A DNA stretch of 27,649 nucleotides from Larix sibirica. Its lineage: Eukaryota; Streptophyta; Pinopsida; Pinales; Pinaceae. A program made the position numbers and the translations under genes. The notes below the pieces were generated by a model. The model searched no databases, had not been told where the DNA came from, and saw nothing but the letters and a program-made list of their open reading frames with translations. Each line of letters begins with the position of its first letter. Position 1 is the first letter of the stretch. Location: contig NWUY0300007589.1 of NCBI GenBank assembly GCA_004151065.3, positions 79,129 through 106,777 on the forward strand. Direction: 5' to 3'. Shown here in pieces: positions 20,148-27,649 of this stretch.

Positions 20148-21455
20148 TGTTGGAAGAAGTTGTCATTGATGTCAAAGCATGATTGATGCTCATTAATGAC
20201 AGAGGTGAACACTGTGTGAAGTTTTGCTCGAAGAAGTTGAAAGGGTTTCATTCTTGGTTAAAAGACTCAATCTAAAAGTATTGGCATTAATCCAATCCAA
20301 GAAGGCAATACAACCCATGTGAAGATCAACATTAAAACAAAACTATGGAAAACATAACCGAGGAAAAAAAATTGACAAGAGTCGACTCCAAACAAAATTA
20401 ATCATAATATGTTTCGGCTCCATATACTTTATAAAAAGAAATTAATATTTATCAAATGTGAATGTCGACCATAATGTGAAAATATAACATAAGTGGATGT
20501 GTATAAATAAAAAGTGTCGCATTTCATTTGAAGAGTGAGTGTGTGAAATGGAAGACATCAGATAGAATAATTTAGCTTACTAGGAAGAAAAGGTTTGGCA
20601 AATGGAGATGAAATATAGGAAATTGAAGAAAGATGTAGATGGAATAAGTGCACAAGGTTTCAAAGGAGCAGAAAGAAAGGGTTTTCTCTAAAGTAAGAAA
20701 TGAAGGCTATAGATGAATTCTTTGAGGAGTGATTGAAGAAAAGCTTTATGGAAATTTGAAGACAACTTGTGGAATAATCATATCATATCTTTTGTAATGG
20801 GATAGAGGCTGAATTGAGGATAAAATTATTGTGTGATCAGAATGGTATAGATGATTTGAAGCAAAAATTTAGTGAGCATAATATATCCATGGGATGAGAA
20901 GCTAAACAATGAGGCATACATTCTTTGTGAGCAACATTGTTCACGGGTTCATAAATTATGCATTGATAAATATTTGCTTGTGGGTTTAGAAATAATGTCG
21001 TGATAAATCATTGCTTGTGGTTTAGAAATTATGCAATGAAAAATCATTGTTGGTGGGTTCATAAATAAAGCATTAGAGAAGCTAGTGCTTGCGGGTGCAG
21101 AAAGAAAGCTTCGGCCCAGCCATTGCTAGGGGGTGTAGAAATAAAATTTGTGGGTTAACCATCTCGTGTGAGTGTAGAATAAGAATTGGGGGAATTATTG
21201 CTCATATGCATGTGGCATAGAAATCCAAGAGCACCACAATTTTGGCTGAAGATTACCAAGTTGATGTAAACCATTGAATACATTACAAAGTTTTTCTATG
21301 TACATATCTTGTGTCTACTATGTACAATTTCTTAATTAGTTATATTGAATGTTGAATGAATGATTGCAATTGTTTTCATTTTTTTGATTAATTGAAAAAG
21401 TGATTAAGTGTAGAACATTGATTCACCCCACCTCTTAGTGTTCCTAGTGTGTTCA
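20148..21455 (+). repeat. LTR-like segment (tentative)
   Basis: It begins TGTTGGAAGAAGTTGTCATTGATGTC, in several separate words a start common in plant copia LTRs, and near its end has ATTCACCCCACCTCTTAGTG, like the C-rich stretch near the 3' end of many such LTRs. The right boundary is a guess. There is no partner LTR in the window and no primer-binding site found. It contains the minisatellite at 20935-21196. Confidence 0.35.
20935..21196. repeat. Degenerate 37-bp minisatellite, about seven units
   Basis: Units start at 20935, 20972, 21009, 21045, 21082, 21120 and 21160, with lengths of 36-40 bp. The consensus runs CATTGCTTGTGGGTT, then AGAAAT(A/T)ATGCA and TGATAAAT. The first four units are similar; the last three drift strongly. 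Confidence 0.8.
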
Positions 21456-21511
21456 CCAAGACCCTTGGAGTACCAGTTCCGTAAGAAATTAGAATACAAT
21501 AGTTGAGCACC

Positions 21512-23020
21512 CAAGAAGAAGCACTAGCACAACAAGATCCTACATCACCACCAGATTCAAAAACAACCATCAAAGATTCATTATTTCAACTCATAAAACA
21601 GGTCGCCAACCTGACAAGTGTCAACGAATAACACCAAACAGATCAACCACAATAGTCCGCGAGAGAGTAGGAATTACCACCACTTACAGATAAGCCAATG
21701 TAACAACCATAAAGTGAACAGAGGGGGAAGGAACATACAACCCCTCCACCTCCTTCTACAGATGACAAAACCTTAGTACAAGCCCAGGTTGTGTAGCTTG
21801 TACAAAATCTTGAGCATTGCCCCACCATTATAAAGATGTGCCAGGAAAAAACTGATATAATTCCCTTTTTTACCGAAGACACTCAATAGAGAATAATGTA
21901 GAATAATGAAGCACAACAGGGAGGTGTGACTCAATCAATTGACCATTCCGCACACTCAATCGGTAGTGGATTTCCTCTGTGCACACTTCCCTAGGTGTTT
22001 CTATCCTTGATTTTCCCAGGTACTCAACGCAACAATTATTCGAGCAAATTGGGAGCACCACTGCAGAAGCCAAACACAGATTAGTTCAAGTTGAAAATAA
22101 GCACAATAACCTTCAACAAGAATATGATGATGCTATAATTTAGTTAGCAGATGTGCTGGAAGCCAAGAACCAAGAACATCAGGCTCATATTGTTGCAAAA
22201 AAAATAGTCATAGCCCTTTGTGACCAGATGAGATAAATGTGGCATAAAGTCCATCAATATGTCTCCACTACACCTAAGGAGATTTCAGTCACCATGCCAC
22301 GAGAAATTTTTTATCTCCTCTGCACATCTTGGAAAAATTTGTAATAAAAAGCAGAGTTGCAGAAAGAGGTGACCACAATCCATAGCCAAGGAGATGAACA
22401 ACTACTGCAATTGATGGCACAAGCACCGTCTATGACCCAGGAAGTATCCACCACTCATAGCCACCTACAACACACAACCCAACAAAGCCAATAAATTTTC
22501 TCCACATTAAATGATTGGGTTGGATTATTGGAAAGGAAACAACACCCAATAGAAGTCTTGCGTGAAAGGCTAAGGCAACTTAACAATGAATTCGAGACTC
22601 TCACAAATCCATTGGAACAACAAAGAAAGTATGAGGAAGTCCAATGGGTCAATGATGAACTAGACCACATCCATGACCAACTGCTCACCACAAAGAAAAC
22701 TTGCAAGAATTAAATCCTACTGCACAATCAACATACATCCACTTACAACATTTGGAACAATTTGTCGACGTTGAGTGGCAAAAGCTACATGAACAAAATC
22801 CTACCACACCCACACGAAGGAGGCCCAAGCTTTCATAGTTGGTGCCAACATTTTGATCAACAAATGGAAGACCAAAGTGGAAGAATTTTAAGATTTCAGA
22901 AGTCATACAATCATAGAAGTACCTAAATTGGCTCCTTCGTTTGAAGAGTTAGGACCAGAAGACGCACATACTTCAGGAACCCAATAGAGTTGACTCGAGG
23001 GTGATTCAAAGCTTGTGGTT
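21512..23020 (+). pseudogene. Glutamine-rich coiled-coil ghost ORF, unidentified
   Basis: A continuous protein-like frame can be followed despite many stops. Segment 1 (21512-about 21995) starts QEEALAQQDPTSPPDSKTT. Segment 2 (about 22020-22700, shifted by one frame) reads KHRLVQVENKHNNLQQEYDD and ends with a charged stretch, LRERLRQLNNEFETLTNP, then VNDELDHIHDQL. Segment 3 (22698-about 22930) reads NLQELNPTAQSTYIHLQHLE. The composition is rich in Gln, Glu and Lys with heptad-like Leu spacing, suggesting coiled coil. In segments 1 and 2 all 14 in-frame stops are TAA or TAG, each one base from a Gln codon. It ends next to an LTR, so a structural protein of an LTR element is the best guess. I do not recognise the family. 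Confidence 0.5.
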
Positions 23021-23141
23021 GGGGCTTGTTGGAACCGTAATTTTTGGAAATGACCATAGTTGCAGAAGATGACACTGAAAATAAGGCAGAGGTCACAAAA
23101 ATAGTTAGAAATCACAACCATATCTGGTCCACCCCCGCGAC

Positions 23142-23149
23142 TATATAAA
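23142..23149 (+). promoter_or_regulatory. TATA box of the 23027 LTR
   Basis: TATATAAA within CGCGACTATATAAAGAG, about 115 bp inside the LTR, matches a plant core promoter TATA element in the position expected for the U3/R boundary. Confidence 0.6.
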
Positions 23150-23300
23150 GAGAAAAAGGCAAGCTAGAAAAGGAGGATGAAGAAGTGGACATTGGATTCG
23201 GAAAGAAGGAAACAATACAGAAGCAAGCAAAATAATGATCGTCATTAATTTTGGGTTATGTGTTTGGGTCATGGGATTGTGGGTTTTGTTTATGTACCTA

Positions 23301-23327
23301 GATCTGCGACATGTCATTTCGCAGATC
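23301..23327. other. 9-bp perfect stem-loop
   Basis: GATCTGCGA (23301-23309) and TCGCAGATC (23319-23327) are exact inverted repeats around a 9-base loop, about 150 bp downstream of the LTR TATA box. It could fold in the LTR transcript leader or trailer. Confidence 0.8.
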
Positions 23328-23710
23328 AGAGATTAAGGCTGTAGAGCCGCTTGCATGTATTGTGTCGCAAATAAATGAATGAATATAAATGAGAAAATTA
23401 TTGGGACCCTTTTATTTTCTGACGTGTAAACGATGAATAAGTATATTTTTTCTTTGATTTATACCTATTGCATAACTCTATTATAAGTATATTTAAGTAG
23501 GCATGATGAATGTATGTTGCAGTATGGTGAATGCGTAGATTGTTTCATAGTATTTCCTTGCAATTAACCTTCCTCATCATAAACAAGTCTGGTTTGTGCT
23601 TCGGGTGAAACCTTCACCTTCGAGGGATTGAATATGCTAGCACACTAGACTATGGTGGTGCCCTTTGTTGGCCCTTACGCAAGAACCCTGGTCTCATCTT
23701 TGTGCCAACA

Positions 23711-24216
23711 ACAATACACCCTAAGTGCTTGAGATTGCAGTTCCCTCATGAGTACTTTGTATTACATGGGAATACTCTTATCTACTTCAAGTCCCTACCC
23801 AGAAACAACAAAGATGTCAATTTATTTCAATACGAGTCAACCACATGTTTCCAATTTGATCTTGAATTCATCTTTGTTTTCTAGTCCAATTTGTGTTTTT
23901 CTTTTGATAAAATATTGGTTCTTGCATGCATATAAATATCCCTAAAATTTTCAAAATTCTATTATAACCAAAAAGAGACAATTCAAAATAAAATTGACAT
24001 GAGACTAGACACATTCATAATACAAAACTTAATTTCAATAATTGACAATACCTGACAAATGATTTGCATTCAAAGTACAATATTGAATTTCAATAATTGA
24101 CAATACCCAACAAATGATTCATTCAAATTGATGTCATCTAAGGTGCATTCATAACACCTTTCTTTCCAAAAATATTTATATCAAAATGCCTCTCTATTTT
24201 TATGTTTGGTGCTTAT
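23711..24216. other. Non-coding spacer between LTR elements
   Basis: AT-rich DNA with no coding domain. It contains a 55-bp tandem duplication (24012-24120). Confidence 0.5.
24012..24120. repeat. 55-bp tandem duplication
   Basis: Copies at 24012-24066 and 24067-24120 share CATTCA at the start and ATTTCAATAATTGACAATAC followed by C-ACAAATGATT; the remaining positions differ slightly. Confidence 0.85.
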
Positions 24217-24533
24217 TGTTGGCTTGTGGGAAAAACTAAGCTCTATCACTAATCATATTCTTAGAATTTAAATTCAGCTATCTCTATTCAAAGAAATTTA
24301 CTACAAATGGTTTTTTCTAGACAAATTTAATGTTAGATACATAATCCATAGGAATATGGTAATTTGTAAATATTAGATCATCTTGTGCATATTTGTTTCG
24401 AGTTACCAATAAACTGATGAGTCAATGTGAACTATTGGATGTTGAAAACCAAGGGTCACTCTTCATTGTATAAAAATGTAATTCATATTAATGAAAATCA
24501 CATCCAAGCATTGGAGTTATCCCAAGCCTGTCA
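24217..24533 (+). repeat. 5' LTR of copia-2
   Basis: The 317-bp segment starts TGTTGGCTTG and ends CCAAGCCTGTCA, giving TG...CA ends with an imperfect inverted repeat (GGCTTG/CAAGCC). The right end is fixed by the primer-binding site one base later. TATAAAAA at 24469-24476 is the likely TATA box. The left end is inferred and the matching 3' LTR is outside the window. Confidence 0.6.
24469..24476 (+). promoter_or_regulatory. TATA box of copia-2 5' LTR
   Basis: TATAAAAA lies about 58 bases before the LTR end. Such a short R-U5 is usual in small plant copia LTRs. Confidence 0.5.
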
Positions 24534-24534
24534 T

Positions 24535-24543
24535 TGGTATCAG
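24535..24543 (+). promoter_or_regulatory. Primer-binding site (initiator tRNA-Met) of copia-2
   Basis: TGGTATCAG matches the first nine bases of the canonical plant PBS TGGTATCAGAGC, complementary to the 3' end of initiator tRNA-Met. The next bases (AAATC) diverge. One T separates it from the LTR. Confidence 0.75.
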
Positions 24544-25214
24544 AAATCTAGTTTTGTCATAACTCCATGATCACCTGCTCCAACCTATCATCATTTAGTA
24601 TGATCCCTAAAATTACTTGTTCTATGCAAACCCTAATTCACACTATCCTCTCCTCTGGCTATGTTATATTTCCTCTGCATGCTTAGACCTACATTTTACA
24701 TCTCCTCTCCTTGGCAAGCATTACCTCTCCTCTACAAACCCTAATTCGTGCTAGTCTATTGGAGCTATAAACTCTTCATCTATATGTTTTTACATCTGTG
24801 TTCATACCTCTACATGTTGCATGCCCATGTAAGTAGTATACCTATGATTGTTCCATTTACCTTTGCATCCTACCATTAAATATCTCCAAGCACTTAACTC
24901 CTCGTGCATCCTACCTCTGCATGGGTTCTACCATCAAATTTTAGAAACATCCAACATAAATTTTAGATCTGCAGAATCCATGGAAATCGTGTAGGACGTT
25001 GTCCACCTAGAAGCAATGGCCCGTGTAAACCATGAAGGATGTTGTGGGATGAGAAGAAACATCCGGAGGACACAACACGCACAGGGTGCTCAAATTCAAT
25101 GTGTACAAGTAGACCAAATAGAAGCCATTTTGTTGGGGGCATCCCTTTTTTTGTAGAGATTGTATTGTAAGTTTGTTGTAAAGCTTTTCACCTAAGTTAT
25201 TTTTTCATTTTAAG
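24544..25214 (+). other. copia-2 untranslated leader
   Basis: About 670 bp between the primer-binding site and the gag ATG, rich in CCTCTCC and CCCTAAT words, with no sustained frame. It is probably the packaged leader of the element. Confidence 0.5.
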
Positions 25215-26024
25215 ATGCATTCACTCATCTCTATTGTCGGAGTGGTGGTCAATGGAAAGGACAACTATCCAAAATTGTCAAGGAAGATCAAGCATACACT
25301 CATATTCAATAATTTGTGGCATGGCATTTGTTAAGGAGAAGTGTGTTGCACCTTAAAAACCTACAATAGACAAAGAGCTTGCAATATGGAAGAACAATAT
25401 AAGAAGGCATATGCACTGATTATTTATAGAGTAAGTGAAGACGTGAGGTCACATACCTTATTTGCTAAGAATTCTTATGATGCTTTGAAGAAGTTGAAAT
25501 GTTTGCATGACTCACACTTAGAATTGGATTTAATTCAGTTTTTGTTGAAGCTCTTCAACCTAAAGTTCAAGGATAATGGTCCCATGGTTGTAGCATCTAA
25601 GATTAAAGTCATCATGCATAAAATTGGTGCCATTGGTGCAAAGGTAGAACTTCCTTTCACTTCCTTTGTCAAGGTCCTATACCCCACATATTGACACTAT
25701 CTTGAGTCACTTCAAGCTAGTGGCCAACTGAAGGATCTCAAATTTGACACATCGGTGGATAAAATTGTAGAACAAGAGAAAGCCTTTGAAAATAAGACAG
25801 TTCAATCCATCGGAGAGATTGTGTGCCTTGCTCAAAAAGGGAAGAATCAATCATACAATTCTTCTAGAAGAGATGGTAGCAAAAGAGGACATGGAAGACA
25901 AAATTTAATAAGCAAGGAGGATAGATATAACCATGTTAAGAGATTTGATATTCAAGGTGTCTATTGTAGCAAGAAAGGACATGAGGCAAACACATGCAGA
26001 ATCCAATGGTATCACGAAAAATGA
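25215..26024 (+). pseudogene. copia-2 gag pseudogene
   Basis: The ATG at 25215 opens into NGKDNYPKLSRKIKHTLIFN, the N-terminal pattern of plant copia gag. TAA at 25332 and a local double frame slip around 25340-25400 interrupt it. The frame then returns to the same register: KKAYALIIYRVSEDVRSH, LHDSHLELDLIQFLLKLFNL, TGA at 25692, LESLQASGQLKDL and FENKTVQSIGEIVCLAQKG. The basic region RRDGSKRGHGRQN precedes a zinc knuckle reading G-V-Y-C-S-K-K-G-H-E-A-N-T-C at about 25948-25989. The first Cys of C-X2-C-X4-H-X4-C is Gly, consistent with one TGT-to-GGT change. The last readable codon before the inserted sequence is at 26019-26021. Confidence 0.75.
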
Positions 26025-26284
26025 GAAACCCTAAAGTGGGTTAATTATCAAACACATGATATAAATAACACACAACACACTATTATTATGATATAAATAA
26101 CACACAACACACTAAGAGGGTCCTCACTCTTATAAAAATTATGAGTGACCAAAACCCTAACCCTAATACATAAACCCTAATATTTAACCTAAAGTCACTT
26201 AAGTGAATTTATTACATGTTTATCCTTATGTATTAACACATTGAATATTATAAAAAAGAATAAAGAATAAAAAAATAAAGAGGT
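26025..26284. other. Insertion between gag and pol of copia-2
   Basis: About 250 bp of non-coding DNA separates the zinc knuckle from the next protein-like stretch (EAHESSKALEYAHFIVAHA, starting 26285). It contains a 27-bp repeat at 26056-26082 and 26088-26114, telomere-like CCCTAA words near 26156-26190, and an A-rich end. The boundaries are approximate and no clear target duplication was found. It may be a small non-autonomous insertion or LTR scrap. Confidence 0.5.
26056..26114. repeat. 27-bp direct repeat with 5-bp spacer
   Basis: ATGATATAAATAACACACAA followed by CACACTA occurs exactly twice, at 26056-26082 and 26088-26114, with TTATT between. Confidence 0.95.
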
Positions 26285-27649
26285 GAAGCTCATGAATCAA
26301 GTAAAGCTCTTGAATATGCACATTTCATTGTTGCACATGCAATATCTATGTAAATGAAGTGTTCAATTCTTCTTTTGCCTCTTGGAGAGATAGTTGGCTA
26401 CTTGACACCGGTGCTACCAACCACGTGACATTTAGAATAGGTGTTTTTGAATATTTGAATGACAATATAGATGGTATAATGTACTTTGCAAATAAGTATA
26501 GCCTCAAACCTAAAGGAATTGGCACCATCATGATTAAATTGCATGGATTTCCTAATTTTATGTTGCAGAATGTTCTCTATCTTCTAGAGTTGCAAAGAAA
26601 CTTGCTATCTATTGTGTACATTTGACAACGAGGCCACTCCATCCACATATATGATGGAAAAATTGAGATAAGGATATCCTATAACAACCAAGTCATCATC
26701 ACTAGATGGGAAGATGAGACATTGTTGAAGTTGAAAGGGACATCTACAAGAGCTCATAATTTTGCATACCACTCTCAACATGAAGAAGGTACTTTGTTAT
26801 CTAGTCTCTTGCGGCATGCTAGATATGGACATATAAATTATAATAGCCTTATAAAGTTGAAAAATAATGGTATTTCTAGCTTGCACACCATTCCAAAAAA
26901 ATTGAAGCGGTGTGATGCTTGTATCATTGACAAACATAGTAAACAACCTTTTCATGATTCAAATTCTAGAGCCAGTAGAAAATTAGAGTTGATACACTCT
27001 GACTTGTGTGGCCCCATGCTTGTTTCTTCTGCAAATGGTAATAAATACATCGCAACTTTTATTGATGATTATACCATGATGTGTTGGGTTTATTTATTGA
27101 AGCATAAATTTTAGGCATTTGAAACATTTAAAAATCTTCACGTATGGATTGGAAATGAAGCACAAACTCACATTAGCACTCTTCGCAGTGATGATGGAAA
27201 ATATTATACCTCTAATGAATTTTAAATATATCTTCGTTAACATGGGATTATGCATCAAACCATTGTTCCATATAATCATCAATACAATTGTGTAGCAGAA
27301 AGAATGAACATGCCACTCTCGAATATGGTACACTCCATGCTATTTTTCAAGAATGTGAAATTGTTGTTTGGGGGTGATGCAATTCTGTGTGCAATATATT
27401 TGAGAAACAAAATTCCATCTCATGTTCTTGCCAACAAGGATCCATAAGAAATGTGTTATGGCCACATTCCTTCTGTGAGGCATCTCAGGGTCCTTGGTTC
27501 CAACTGTTATCCCTTAATTCCTAAGGAACAAAGAAACAAACTTGGTGCAAGGAGTCGAAAGTGCATCTTTTTGGGGTACTCAAACACCACCAAGGCATAT
27601 CGTCTTTACAATGAGGTAAATAAAATGTTTATTCTTTCCAGAGATGTCA
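26285..27649 (+). pseudogene. copia-2 pol pseudogene, 5' part: protease and integrase
   Basis: Protease has the intact active site WLLDTGATNHVTF (DTG at 26404-26412). GAG-pre-integrase shows RHARYGHINYNSLIKL and CDACIIDKHSKQPF, the HHCC-type zinc site. The integrase core has all three catalytic residues in one frame: Asp in HSDLCGPM (27001-27003), Asp in LRSDDGKYY (27190-27192) and Glu in VAERMN (27298-27300). The spacing between the second Asp and Glu is 35 residues. In-frame stops are TGA 26623, TAG 27112, TAA 27223, TAA 27238 and TAA 27445, with no frameshift seen after 26359. The region past 27448 (CIFLGYSNTTKAYRLY and ILSRDV) leads toward the reverse transcriptase, which lies beyond the window end. 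Confidence 0.85.

Larger units (their letters stand above)
23027..23710 (+). repeat. LTR with TGTTGG...CCAACA ends
   Basis: It starts TGTTGGAACCG after a G-rich stretch (GTGGTTGGGG, a weak polypurine tract) and ends GTGCCAACA. It contains a TATA box (23142-23149) and a 9-bp hairpin downstream. The bases outside the two ends (GGGCT and ACAAT) do not match, so it is more likely the 3' LTR of a truncated element, probably the one carrying the ghost ORF, than a solo LTR. It does not resemble the segment at 20148. Confidence 0.55.
24217..27649 (+). mobile_element. Ty1/copia retrotransposon (copia-2), 5' part, runs off window
   Basis: It has a 5' LTR (24217-24533), an initiator-Met primer-binding site, a leader of about 670 bp, gag, protease and integrase, and continues beyond the window. 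The pol frame from 26359 onward stays in one register, broken only by nonsense codons, so it is younger or better preserved than copia-1. A roughly 250-bp insertion separates gag from pol. Reverse transcriptase, RNase H and the 3' LTR must lie downstream. Confidence 0.85.

Noticed and set aside
20148-23710. A single LTR retrotransposon bounded by TGTTGG at 20148 and CCAACA at 23710
   Set aside because: The proposed left and right LTRs do not resemble each other after the first eight bases, and the outer flanks (CCCCC and ACAAT) are not a target duplication.
26150-26190. Interstitial telomeric repeat (CCCTAA words)
   Set aside because: Only three or four scattered, imperfect units; common by chance in plant LTR-derived DNA.

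Overview
The window looks like nuclear DNA from a seed plant, most plausibly a gymnosperm or another large-genome lineage. Almost everything recognisable is a decayed retrotransposon of a plant type: an L1-type LINE with a C-terminal RNase H, Ty1/copia elements and solo LTRs. The one host gene is a fragment of a plant LEUNIG/LEUNIG_HOMOLOG WD40 co-repressor with a long, transposon-filled intron. The lineage call is inference; no marker gene fixes it. I see no rRNA, CRISPR array or convincing tRNA. Two single N positions (8414 and 10316) mark assembly gaps.

Region 1 (1-9620) is the 3' end of the LEUNIG-like gene. Positions 1-538 and 5926-6541 read as intron, interrupted by a roughly 5.4 kb LINE (539-5909). 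The LINE has ORF1 (DUF4283-like domain plus CCHC knuckle) and ORF2 (endonuclease, reverse transcriptase and an RNase H remnant), all with frameshifts and stops. Two exons follow (6542-6739 and 6935-7078) and end in a VKIWK-stop C-terminus. Downstream is an apparently exact 1206-bp duplication (7174-8379 and 8415-9620) with an N at the join, probably an assembly artefact.

Region 2 (9621-13840) holds an 886-bp non-autonomous DNA transposon with 11-bp terminal inverted repeats and an exact 8-bp target duplication, as in hAT elements. It is filled with GGGGAC-rich repeats. AT-rich DNA with a few diverged direct repeats follows.

Region 3 (about 13840-19105) is a heavily mutated Ty1/copia element lacking a visible 5' LTR. 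Gag, protease, integrase, reverse transcriptase and RNase H remnants, a polypurine tract and a 3' LTR can be followed. A 917-bp solo LTR (15460-16376) sits inside its integrase.

Region 4 (19106-24216) is a mosaic of older repeats: an unidentified decayed reading frame with a perfect 44-bp tandem repeat, an LTR-like segment carrying a 37-bp minisatellite, a glutamine-rich coiled-coil 'ghost' reading frame whose first 14 in-frame stops are all TAA or TAG, and an LTR with TG...CA ends and a TATA box.

Region 5 (24217 to the window end) is a second, better preserved Ty1/copia element: 5' LTR, initiator-Met primer-binding site, gag, protease and integrase with D,D35E spacing. It runs off the window. 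No intact autonomous element is present, and the only plausible host coding sequence is the LEUNIG-like 3' end. I found no clear novel functional system; the most unusual items are the GGGGAC-rich transposon and the glutamine-rich ghost frame.
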